The translations under genes and the position numbers were made by a program. Of a stretch of DNA of 64,000 bases, positions 21,741 to 29,504 are shown in pieces. The DNA is from Stutzerimonas stutzeri (GTDB lineage: Bacteria; Pseudomonadota; Gammaproteobacteria; Pseudomonadales; Pseudomonadaceae): NCBI RefSeq assembly GCF_024448955.1, contig NZ_JAMOIH010000009.1, positions 1 to 64,000 of the forward strand, given 5' to 3'. How positions within the stretch are numbered: position 1 is the first letter of the stretch; every line of letters begins with the position of its first letter. The notes under the pieces are model-generated. The model was not told the origin of the DNA. It was given only the letters and a program-made list of their open reading frames with translations, and ran no database searches.

Positions 21741-21768
21741 GGAGCAGATTCGATCCGAAATCTGCTCC
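21741..21768. terminator. Hairpin after argE
   Basis: GGAGCAGATT and AATCTGCTCC form a perfect ten-base stem with an eight-base loop, directly behind the argE stop. There is no convincing U-run on the minus strand, so it may be a processing or attenuating hairpin rather than a full terminator. Confidence 0.45.
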
Positions 21769-22925
21769 TAACCTCGGCTGGCCGGCTGCAGGCAGTAGTG
21801 ATCGATCATGGCGCGCAGCAGCCTCACGGTGGGTTCGATTCTGTCGAGATCCAGGTATTCGTCCGGCTGATGAGCGCAGGCGATGTCACCAGGGCCGAGC
21901 ACCAGCGTCTCGCAGCCAAGCTGCTGAAGATAAGGCGCTTCGGTAGCGAACGCCACCGCCTCGGCGGCATGGCCGGTCAGCCGTTCGGCAAGCTTGACCA
22001 GCTCGCCACCCGCCGCCTGCTCGAAGGGCGGCACGCTGGGGAACAGCGGCGCCAGCTCGATCGTCACCTGGTGCTGTTCGGCCAGCGGCTGTAAACGCTG
22101 GCGAATGGCTGCGCGCAGCTGCTCGGGGTCCATACCGGGCAACGGCCGCAGATCGAACTCCAGTGCGCACTGGCCACAGATGCGGTTGGGATTGTCGCCG
22201 CCGTGGATGCAGCCGAGGTTGAGCGTCGGCTGCGGCACGTCGAACAGCGGATTGTCGTATTCGCCTTGCCACTCACGGCGCAGCGTCATCAGCTCGCCCA
22301 TCACGCCGTGCATGGCATCCAGCGCGCTATGGCCGTAGGCCGGGTTGGAGGAATGCCCGCTCTGCCCGTGTATCTCGATGCCTTCCATCATGATGCCCTT
22401 GTGCAGGCGCACGGGCCGCAACCCGGTGGGCTCGCCGATCACCGCGGCACGCCCCAGCGGCCGGCCGGCATCGACCAGCGCCCGGGCACCGGACATGGAG
22501 CTTTCCTCGTCGCAAGTGGCAAGGATCAGCAGCGGCTGCCTGAACGGCTGGTCCAACAGCGGCAGCACCGCTTCGATGATCAGCGCGAAGAAGCCTTTCA
22601 TATCGCAGCTGCCGAGGCCGTACCAACGGTTGTCGGCTTCGCGCAGGCGCAGCGGATCGGACGTCCACAGCTCGGCATCGAAAGGCACGGTGTCGCTGTG
22701 CCCGGCCAGCACCAGTCCGCCGGGACCGCTGCCATGGCTGGCCAGCAGATTGAACTTGCCGGGGGCTACTTCCTGCGTTTCACAGGAGAAACCAAGATCA
22801 CCCAGCCAGCCGGCGAGCAGGTCGATCACCGGCCGGTTGGTCTGGTCCCAATGCGCCTGTGTGCAGCTCACCGAAGGCGCGGCGACCAGCGCGGCAAATT
22901 GATCCTTGAGTGAGGGAACGGGCAC
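21768..22925 (-). CDS. argE: Acetylornithine deacetylase
   Basis: A 385-residue M20-family zinc amidohydrolase. Metal-binding motifs are visible: LAGHSDTVPFD near residue 77 (His and the adjacent catalytic Asp), YGLGSCDMKG with the bridging Asp, and CDEESSMSGA near 145 with the catalytic Glu pair. It removes acetate from N-acetylornithine to give ornithine. The dimerisation insert (HKGIMMEGIEIHGQSGHSS) is present. argA lies downstream on the same strand. It could also be a related deacylase, but the context supports ArgE. Confidence 0.92.
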   Translation of the reverse strand: MPVPSLKDQFAALVAAPSVSCTQAHWDQTNRPVIDLLAGWLGDLGFSCETQEVAPGKFNLLASHGSGPGGLVLAGHSDTVPFDAELWTSDPLRLREADNRWYGLGSCDMKGFFALIIEAVLPLLDQPFRQPLLILATCDEESSMSGARALVDAGRPLGRAAVIGEPTGLRPVRLHKGIMMEGIEIHGQSGHSSNPAYGHSALDAMHGVMGELMTLRREWQGEYDNPLFDVPQPTLNLGCIHGGDNPNRICGQCALEFDLRPLPGMDPEQLRAAIRQRLQPLAEQHQVTIELAPLFPSVPPFEQAAGGELVKLAERLTGHAAEAVAFATEAPYLQQLGCETLVLGPGDIACAHQPDEYLDLDRIEPTVRLLRAMIDHYCLQPASRG

Positions 22926-23001
22926 CGGCTACCTCCGTATCGAGATCGGAACAGAGCCACCAGTGAAACATGAAACGCCTCAAGACGGGACCCATGAACG
23001 A

Positions 23002-23030
23002 ATACGCCCCGTCAGATCGACGGGGCGTAT
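23002..23030 (-). terminator. Probable terminator hairpin after pit
   Basis: ATACGCCCCGTC and GACGGGGCGTAT are perfect 12-base arms with a five-base loop, 29 bases beyond the pit stop. The following minus-strand sequence is only moderately T-rich. Confidence 0.6.
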
Positions 23031-23058
23031 GAGGTGTCGCAGCCTGCCGCGCGGTAGA

Positions 23059-24324
23059 TCAGGTGAAAATGGCGCGAAGAATCAGGAAGAACACGATCGC
23101 CAGGCCAGCACCGACCGGCAGGGTAACCAGCCAGGACATGAATATCTTGCCGACCACGCCCAGGTTCAGCGCGCCGATACCACGCGCGATGCCCACGCCG
23201 AGTACCGCGCCCACCAGCGTATGAGTAGTGGAAACCGGCAAGCCAATCGCCGACGCGCCAACCACTGTGGTGGCGGTCGCCAGTTCCGCAGCGAAACCGC
23301 GGCTCGGAGTGAGCTCGGTGATCTGCTTGCCAATGGTGGCGATCACCTTGTAACCGTAGGTGGCTAGACCGATAACGATACCTACCGCGCCCAGTAGCAG
23401 CACCCAGCCCGGTACGGCCGACTTGGCAGCGACCGCACCCGCGCCATCGGACTGCAGCACACCGACCACCGCAGCCAGCGGGCCGACGGCGTTAGCCACA
23501 TCGTTAGAGCCATGGGCGAACGCCATGGAGCAAGCGGTGAAGATCATCAGAACGGCGAAGACCTTTTCCACGCTGGAAAAGTGGAAAGCCTTGTCCGCTT
23601 CGACGTCGACCTTGATGCGTGTCAGCAGCGCGATGCCGATCAGCATCACCAGCACGCCGACGCCAACCGCGAGAAGAAAACTCTGGCCACTGCTAAGGTC
23701 CAGGCCGATGTGTTTGAGCCCCTTGGACAGGGTCATCAGCGCCACCATGAAACCGGTGAGGAACATGTACATCGGCACGAAACGCTTGGCGTTCTGGAAG
23801 GGATTCTCGGTGTCGATGATCAGGCGCTGCACACTCATGAACACACCGAAGGCGATGGTGCCGGACAGCACAGGCGAGACGACCCAGCTGGCAACGATCG
23901 GACCGACGCCCTCCCAATGCACCGCGTCCATCGAGACACCCACCGCCGCGAAACCGATCACAGCGCCAACGATCGAGTGGGTAGTGGAGACCGGCCAGCC
24001 CTTCATCGACGCCACCAACAGCCAGGTGCCGGCGGCAAGCAGTGCCGACATCATTCCCAAGACCATCAGTTCCGGCGGAATCATTTCGGCGTCGACGATG
24101 CCGTTCTTGATGGTTTCGGTCACCTCGCCACCGGCCAGGTAGGCCCCGCAGAACTCGAAGACCATAGCGATCAGAATCGCCTGCTTGATGGTCAGTGCAC
24201 GCGAGCCCACGGAGGTGCCCATGGCGTTGGCCACGTCATTGGCGCCAACACCCCAGGCCATGAAAAAGCCGAACGCGCAGGCGAGCACCAGGAGTACGAA
24301 GCCGTAATCCGAGATAAGAGACAT
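23059..24324 (-). CDS. pit: Pit-type inorganic phosphate transporter
   Basis: A 421-residue polytopic protein of the PiT family (about ten to eleven membrane segments). It shows the family's duplicated signature: GANDVANAMGTSVGS near residue 27 and the second GSNDVANAVGPLAAV near 270. The paired motif PVSTTHSIVGA/PVSTTHTLVGA occurs in both halves. It imports phosphate with a cation, usually with low affinity. It sits 38 bases downstream of the DUF47 gene, the usual partner of Pit genes, so the two form an operon. Confidence 0.94.
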   Translation of the reverse strand: MSLISDYGFVLLVLACAFGFFMAWGVGANDVANAMGTSVGSRALTIKQAILIAMVFEFCGAYLAGGEVTETIKNGIVDAEMIPPELMVLGMMSALLAAGTWLLVASMKGWPVSTTHSIVGAVIGFAAVGVSMDAVHWEGVGPIVASWVVSPVLSGTIAFGVFMSVQRLIIDTENPFQNAKRFVPMYMFLTGFMVALMTLSKGLKHIGLDLSSGQSFLLAVGVGVLVMLIGIALLTRIKVDVEADKAFHFSSVEKVFAVLMIFTACSMAFAHGSNDVANAVGPLAAVVGVLQSDGAGAVAAKSAVPGWVLLLGAVGIVIGLATYGYKVIATIGKQITELTPSRGFAAELATATTVVGASAIGLPVSTTHTLVGAVLGVGIARGIGALNLGVVGKIFMSWLVTLPVGAGLAIVFFLILRAIFT

Positions 24325-24362
24325 AGAAAGTTACCTGTTGAACCCAGAAAGGAAACTGGCGC

Positions 24363-25040
24363 TCAACGCGCCAGCAATTGTTCCAGACGGTTACCGACGC
24401 GCTCGGCACGGTCGGCCACGTCACCGATCCATTCGATGATCTTGTAGAGGAACATGACGTCTACTGGTGGTAAGTCCTTTTCCAGCTTGAACAGCTCACG
24501 GCGAACCGTGATCTGCATGCGGTCGGTTTCACGCTCGATCTCCTCGAGCTCCTCGACCATCTTCTCGACCAGCGTGGCTTCCCGACCGCTGAAGCCCGCT
24601 TCGAGCAGCGAATCCAGCTCCTTGAGCGCTTTGAGCGCCTGGCAGCTGGCGTCGACGCTGCGCTGTACGAAGGCCAGCATTTGCGGCTGCAGCGGCACGG
24701 GAACCGTCATGCAGCGACCCAGCATCAGGCCGGCGATGTCCTTGGCGCGGTTGGCGATCTTGTCCTGTACACTCAGCAGCTCCAGCAGATCGGAGCGCGG
24801 TACCGGCAGAAACAGGCTCTTGGGCAGGTGCTGACGAACACTCTTCTTGAGCTTGTCGGCCTCGTTTTCCAGGCGAGCCATTTCCTTCTGGACCTGCTCG
24901 ACCCGCTCCCAGTCTTCTGCCGTAATCGCTTGGAACAGCGGAACCAGGTTGGCGGCACATTCGTGGGACTTGGCCATATGCTGCTGCATAGGGCCGATGG
25001 GCGAACGCCCGAACAAGCTGACGAATGGATTGATTGGCAT
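24363..25040 (-). CDS. DUF47/PhoU-like protein (TIGR00153 family)
   Basis: A 225-residue, mostly helical protein. The start at 25040 (MPINPFVSLFGRSPIGP) fits the TIGR00153 family; the longer frame adds ten atypical residues. Long amphipathic helices (VEQVQKEMARLENEADKLKKSVRQHLP; VEKMVEELEEIERETDRMQITVRREL) resemble PhoU three-helix bundles. It sits directly upstream of pit in the same operon. Proteins of this group are thought to regulate Pit activity or phosphate signalling; the mechanism is not settled. Confidence 0.9.
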   Translation of the reverse strand: MPINPFVSLFGRSPIGPMQQHMAKSHECAANLVPLFQAITAEDWERVEQVQKEMARLENEADKLKKSVRQHLPKSLFLPVPRSDLLELLSVQDKIANRAKDIAGLMLGRCMTVPVPLQPQMLAFVQRSVDASCQALKALKELDSLLEAGFSGREATLVEKMVEELEEIERETDRMQITVRRELFKLEKDLPPVDVMFLYKIIEWIGDVADRAERVGNRLEQLLAR

Positions 25041-25144
25041 AGGGAATACCCCGGCTTCAGAAGGCGGCAAGTATACGGATGACCTTAAACGGCCGCCACC
25101 GCGTGATATCAGTCACACTCAAACATAGGCATCACCTGGGCATC

Positions 25145-26509
25145 ATGCAGAAAGAAACCGAAATCAAACTGCGCGCCAGTCGCGAAACCCTCGCGGCGCT
25201 ACTCGACCATCCGCTGCTGAAAAAGCGCAACAAGAGCGGCTGGCAACGCCACGAACTGTTCAATCAGTATTACGACACACCCGAACGCGAATTGGCTCAG
25301 GCGAAAGTTGCATTGCGCCTGCGCCGCGACGGCGACCAGCACATCCAGACCCTCAAGAGCCGCGGCCAGAGCGTGGCCGGGCTGTCCGAGCGCAACGAGT
25401 GGGACTGGTATCTGGACAAGGCCAAGCTGGACACCAAGAAACTCACCGACGACTGCTGGCCGGCGGCACTCGCCGAACTGGACAAGAAAACCCTCAAGCC
25501 GATCTTCACCACCGACTTCGTCCGCGAGAAGGCCGAAATTGCCTGGGGCCGGGGTAAAGCCAAGGTGGTGATCGAGGCGGCACTGGATCTGGGCAAGGTG
25601 GTGGTCGGCAAGCAGAGCGAGGAAATCTGCGAGCTGGAACTGGAACTGCGCCAGGGCGAGCCCGAAGCGCTGCTGGAGCTGGCGGCCGAACTGGCCGCCG
25701 ACCTGCCGCTGATGCCCTGCGACATCAGCAAGGCCGAACGCGGTTATCGCCTGCACGATGCCGACAGCTATGCGCTGAATCTGCCGACGCCGACACTCGA
25801 TGCAGTCATGCCGCTGGATGATGCCTTCGCCGCGCTGGCCTGGCACCTGCTGGGCAACAGCCAGCGCCTGGCCGAGCAGTACCGCTTCAACGGTCATTGG
25901 AAGCTGCTCAGCCAATGGTTGCAGCAACTGGTCGACCTGCGTGCCCTGCTCGGCAGTCTCGGCCAGGCCGCGCCGCGCGCCAGCAGCCGCGAGCTGCGCG
26001 AACTGCTCGATACGCTGATCGGCGACTGGCGCCCAGGCATCGAAGCTGGCCAGAACGACGAAGCAATCCGCCAGAGCGCACCCGGCGAATTTGCCGCAGA
26101 ACTGAAACAGCCACGCTGGGGCCTGTTCTCGCTGAAGGCCTCGCTATGGCTGCTGCAACGTGGCTGGACCGCGGGGCGCAACAACCGTGGCAATCGCCAA
26201 GGTGCTGCCGAGCTGGGCCATTGGTTGCCACGCCTGCTGGGTGAAGAAGCCGAGGCACTGCAACTGTTGCGCTATCAGCAGCAACCCGAAGACCTCGCCG
26301 AGCAACGCCCGCGCATGGAGCGGCTGCTGGTCTGGCTGCGCCTGGCGCGCACGACGTTGGAAGTGCCGGAAACAGACCGCCTCTATGGCGAACTGGCCAA
26401 GCTCTACGAACTGGCGCAACAGCCGCTGAGCGACGAAACGCTCGACGCCCGTGTCGAGCAGGCTCGTACTGTGTGGACGCTCAAGGCCTGGAAGGCTCTG
26501 ACGAAGTAA
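25145..26509 (+). CDS. CYTH-CHAD domain protein, inorganic triphosphatase-like
   Basis: A 454-residue protein. The start at 25145 (MQKETEIKLRAS) puts the CYTH signature ExExK at residues 4-8. The CYTH domain (about 1-200) has alternating acidic and basic residues of the triphosphate tunnel: VALRLRRDGD, QTLKSRG, ELELELRQGEP, and SKAERGYRL. A CHAD helical domain (about 220-454) follows, rich in conserved basic residues. E. coli YgiF of this architecture hydrolyses tripolyphosphate, and CHAD domains bind polyphosphate. It is divergent from the DUF47-pit operon, a phosphate-related context. Confidence 0.9.
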   Translation: MQKETEIKLRASRETLAALLDHPLLKKRNKSGWQRHELFNQYYDTPERELAQAKVALRLRRDGDQHIQTLKSRGQSVAGLSERNEWDWYLDKAKLDTKKLTDDCWPAALAELDKKTLKPIFTTDFVREKAEIAWGRGKAKVVIEAALDLGKVVVGKQSEEICELELELRQGEPEALLELAAELAADLPLMPCDISKAERGYRLHDADSYALNLPTPTLDAVMPLDDAFAALAWHLLGNSQRLAEQYRFNGHWKLLSQWLQQLVDLRALLGSLGQAAPRASSRELRELLDTLIGDWRPGIEAGQNDEAIRQSAPGEFAAELKQPRWGLFSLKASLWLLQRGWTAGRNNRGNRQGAAELGHWLPRLLGEEAEALQLLRYQQQPEDLAEQRPRMERLLVWLRLARTTLEVPETDRLYGELAKLYELAQQPLSDETLDARVEQARTVWTLKAWKALTK

Positions 26510-26522
26510 GCTGACGCGACCT

Positions 26523-26581
26523 GTAGGAGCGAGCTTGCTAGCGATTTGCTACGAACATTTCGCGAGCAAGCTCGCTCCTAC
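26523..26581. repeat. Pseudomonas REP-type palindrome
   Basis: Inverted arms GTAGGAGCGAGCTTGCT and AGCAAGCTCGCTCCTAC are perfectly complementary over 17 bases and enclose a 25-base spacer with further partial symmetry (GCGA ... TCGC). This GAGCGAGCTTGC repeat is widespread between genes in pseudomonads. It separates two same-strand genes. Confidence 0.85.
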
Positions 26582-26653
26582 GGAAGGCCTCGACCGCGCA
26601 TGACAGCGCTTTTCGTCCAGTCTTCAGCCTAAGCAGTTCTCCGAGGAGTTTTG

Positions 26654-28435
26654 ATGTCCGCCTTCGCCCCCTCCACCGCCGATCGTCTGCTCGACCTCAA
26701 CGACCTGTTGCGCGATCTGGTGGCGCAGGGCCGGCTGCAGCAGGACACAGCCGAACAGTGCCTGACCCTTCGACGTAGCACGGCAGCACAGCAACATCCG
26801 CTGGAGTTTCTCGCCGAGCAGCAATTCGACGATCTGGCGCGACCCGGCAAGAAGCTGGACCTGGAAACCCTGACCCTCTGGCTCGCCGAACAGGCCGGCC
26901 AGCCCTATTTGCGCATCGACCCGCTGAAGATCAACGTCGCCGCCATCACGCCGCTGATGTCCTATGCCTTCGCCCAGCGCCACAAGATTCTTGCGGTGGC
27001 GGTGGATAGCCAGAGCGTGACCATAGCCAGCGCCCAGCCCTTCGTGAAAAGCTGGGAAGCCAACCTGACTCACGTGCTCAAGCGGCCGATCAAGCGGGTG
27101 GTGGCCAACCCGGTAGAGCTGCAGCGCTTCACCGTGGAGTTCTACCGGCTGGCCAAGTCGGTCAGCGGCGCCACCGCCACGGATCAGAAGATCAGCGGCA
27201 CCGGCAACTTCGAGCAGTTGCTCAACCTCGGCGCCAGCGACCAGGAACCGGACGCCAACGACTCGCACATCGTCAACATCGTCGACTGGCTGTTCCAGTA
27301 CGCCTTCGATCAGCGCGCCAGCGACATCCACATCGAGCCGCGGCGCGAGCAGGGCACGGTGCGCTTTCGCATCGACGGTGTGCTGCACAACGTCTACCAA
27401 TTCCCGCCGCAGGTGACCATGGCGGTGGTCAGTCGTTTGAAGTCGCTGGGGCGGATGAACGTCGCCGAGAAGCGCAAGCCGCAGGATGGCCGGGTCAAGA
27501 CCAAGACGCCGGACGGCGGTGAAGTCGAGCTGCGCCTCTCGACCCTGCCGACGGCCTTCGGCGAGAAGATGGTGATGCGCATCTTCGACCCGGAGGTGTT
27601 GCTCAAGGGCTTCGACCAGCTGGGTTTTTCCGCCGAGGACCTGCGCCGCTGGCAGAGCATGACCGGCCAGCCCAACGGCATCATTCTGGTGACCGGTCCC
27701 ACCGGCTCGGGCAAGACCACCACGCTTTACACCACGCTCAAGCAACTGGCGACGCCCGAGGTGAACGTCTGCACCATCGAGGATCCGATCGAGATGATCG
27801 AGGGTGCCTTCAACCAGATGCAGGTGCAGCACAACATCGAATTGACCTTCGCCAGCGGCGTACGCGCACTGATGCGCCAGGACCCGGACATCATCATGGT
27901 CGGCGAGATTCGCGATCTGGAAACGGCGGAGATGGCGATCCAGGCAGCGCTGACCGGTCACTTGGTGCTCTCGACCCTGCACACCAACGATGCGCCCAGC
28001 GCCATCACCCGTCTGCTGGAGCTGGGCGTACCGCACTACCTGTTGCGCGCCACGCTGCTGGGTGTGATGGCCCAACGCCTGGTGCGCACGTTGTGCCCGC
28101 ACTGCAAGACGCCGATACAGTTGGACGCCGACGACTGGCAGGCGCTGACCAAGCCCTGGAATGCGCCGCTGCCAAGCCATGCGCAGCAAGCGGTAGGCTG
28201 CATCGAATGCCGGGATACGGGTTATCGCGGGCGCGCCGGGGTCTACGAGATCATGCTGCTCAACGATACGATCAAGCCACTGATCACCGCCGACACCGAC
28301 CTCATCGCCCTACGCCGCCAGGCCTTCAAGGACGGCATGCACAGCCTGCGCCTGTCCGGCGCGCAGAAGATCGCGGCGGGGCTGACCACGCTGGAAGAAG
28401 TGCTGCGGGTGACGCCGCAGAGTGAGCAGAAATAG
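26654..28435 (+). CDS. GspE/PilB-type secretion ATPase (orphan)
   Basis: A 593-residue ATPase of the type II secretion/type IV pilus assembly family. The ATG at 26654 follows a GAGGAG ribosome site; the overlapping TTG is less likely. An N-terminal T2SSE_N-like domain is followed by RASDIHIEPRREQGTVRFRIDGV, the Walker A loop GPTGSGKTTT near 347-356, the Asp box TIEDPIE, Walker B LMRQDPDIIMVGEIRD, and a zinc-type pair CPHC and CIEC near 480-515. Such ATPases power assembly of pseudopili or pili in the inner-membrane platform. No other secretion or pilus gene is adjacent, so its partner machine lies elsewhere. Confidence 0.9.
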   Translation: MSAFAPSTADRLLDLNDLLRDLVAQGRLQQDTAEQCLTLRRSTAAQQHPLEFLAEQQFDDLARPGKKLDLETLTLWLAEQAGQPYLRIDPLKINVAAITPLMSYAFAQRHKILAVAVDSQSVTIASAQPFVKSWEANLTHVLKRPIKRVVANPVELQRFTVEFYRLAKSVSGATATDQKISGTGNFEQLLNLGASDQEPDANDSHIVNIVDWLFQYAFDQRASDIHIEPRREQGTVRFRIDGVLHNVYQFPPQVTMAVVSRLKSLGRMNVAEKRKPQDGRVKTKTPDGGEVELRLSTLPTAFGEKMVMRIFDPEVLLKGFDQLGFSAEDLRRWQSMTGQPNGIILVTGPTGSGKTTTLYTTLKQLATPEVNVCTIEDPIEMIEGAFNQMQVQHNIELTFASGVRALMRQDPDIIMVGEIRDLETAEMAIQAALTGHLVLSTLHTNDAPSAITRLLELGVPHYLLRATLLGVMAQRLVRTLCPHCKTPIQLDADDWQALTKPWNAPLPSHAQQAVGCIECRDTGYRGRAGVYEIMLLNDTIKPLITADTDLIALRRQAFKDGMHSLRLSGAQKIAAGLTTLEEVLRVTPQSEQK

Positions 28436-28481
28436 AGCCGCAGGCGGACTGCTGACGCTTCGTTCGCGTCGCGCTGTCGCC

Positions 28482-28537
28482 GTAGGGCCGAATTCATTCG
28501 GCCGAGTTTTGCGAAAGTCGAACAAGTTCGACCCTAC
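28482..28537. repeat. GTAGGG/CCCTAC-bounded element, variant arms
   Basis: The ends GTAGGGCCGAA and GTTCGACCCTAC enclose two hairpins, GGCCGAATTCATTCGGCC and GTCGAACAAGTTCGAC. It shares only the GTAGGG and CCCTAC termini with the other family members. It lies between convergent genes. Confidence 0.6.
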
Positions 28538-28568
28538 CAGCCTAGCCGCAACACAGCTTGCCGCTGAA

Positions 28569-29276
28569 TCAGCCCTGCTTCGCCGCCAATATCCCCGCCA
28601 CCCGTGAAGGTTCGCAGTTCAGATACGCCGATGATTGCAGCCACTCCTGGTCCGGATACCAGGAGAACATGAACTGCCCACCTTTCAGGCTATCGACCAC
28701 CATGCGCGCCACTTCCGGGCGCACCGCCGGGCAGCCCTGGCTGCGGCCGATGCGGCCTTGGGTGGCGATCCAGGCCGGGTTCACGTAATCAGCCGGGTGG
28801 ATGACGATGGCCCGTTCGCGGGCCAGATCGTTCACGCCGGGTTCGAGCCCATCCATACGCAGTGAATAGCCATGCTTGCCGCTGTAACTCTCGGCAGTAC
28901 GGAACAGGCCGATGCTCGACTGATGGCTGCCAAGCACGTTGGAGAAGCGCGTGGCGAGGTTCTCGCCGGACTTCATTCCGTGGGCGACGAAATCTTCAAG
29001 CAACAACCGCCGCTGCTGCAGGTCGAATATCCAGAGCCGGCGTTCCGACGACGGCAACGAAAAATCGATCACCGCCAGGCGCTTCGCGGCGCGAGCACCG
29101 TTGTTCACAGCGCACTGCATGGCCGCCACGGCATGTGTGAGCACCTTGGGATTCAACATGGGCGCCACGCGTGAGAGGTCATTCACGATCGGCTGGTAGG
29201 AAGGGCTCGCCGCGAAAAGCGGAGCTGACAGGAGCAGACCCGCCACGAGGGAAAGGCGTCGGAACGAAACCATCAT
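28569..29276 (-). CDS. Murein L,D-transpeptidase catalytic-domain protein (YkuD_2 type)
   Basis: A 235-residue exported protein. A Sec signal is seen at residues 1-23 (LVAGLLLSAPLFAASP). The catalytic region has HPADYV with the conserved His and GRIGRSQGCPAVRP with the nucleophile Cys182, the pattern of the YkuD_2 family. Such domains form or exchange peptide bonds between meso-diaminopimelate residues or attach lipoproteins; the group is poorly characterised. It is divergent from a large YcbB-type L,D-transpeptidase gene, with 228 bases between starts, so the pair may act together in the cell wall. Confidence 0.85.
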   Translation of the reverse strand: MMVSFRRLSLVAGLLLSAPLFAASPSYQPIVNDLSRVAPMLNPKVLTHAVAAMQCAVNNGARAAKRLAVIDFSLPSSERRLWIFDLQQRRLLLEDFVAHGMKSGENLATRFSNVLGSHQSSIGLFRTAESYSGKHGYSLRMDGLEPGVNDLARERAIVIHPADYVNPAWIATQGRIGRSQGCPAVRPEVARMVVDSLKGGQFMFSWYPDQEWLQSSAYLNCEPSRVAGILAAKQG

Positions 29277-29367
29277 GTAAGAACTACCTCACCGACGCCA
29301 AAGCCACAGTTCCCTCACGGCTGGCGTCCATACCCACTGCAGCCCCGAGCAGGCGGCAGCGAAACAG

Positions 29368-29403
29368 GTCAGACGGGAGCGAAAGGCTCCCACTTCGTCT
29401 GAC
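29368..29403 (+). other. Two-part RNA hairpin in the divergent L,D-transpeptidase gap
   Basis: Outer arms GTCAGACG and CGTCTGAC enclose an inner stem GGAGC-GAAAG-GCTCC with a five-base bulge (CACTT) on one side. AGTCTTTTG follows soon after, so an attenuator or terminator on the plus strand is possible. It lies about 100 bases before the plus-strand gene. Confidence 0.4.
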
Positions 29404-29504
29404 AGAGTCTTTTGTGGTGGCCCGGATGGGTCTGGTTTTCCCAAAAGCCGCAGCCGGATTAGCGGCGGAGTCTAGCAGTCGATGGGTTTGCCGGGAGTAA
29501 AGCG

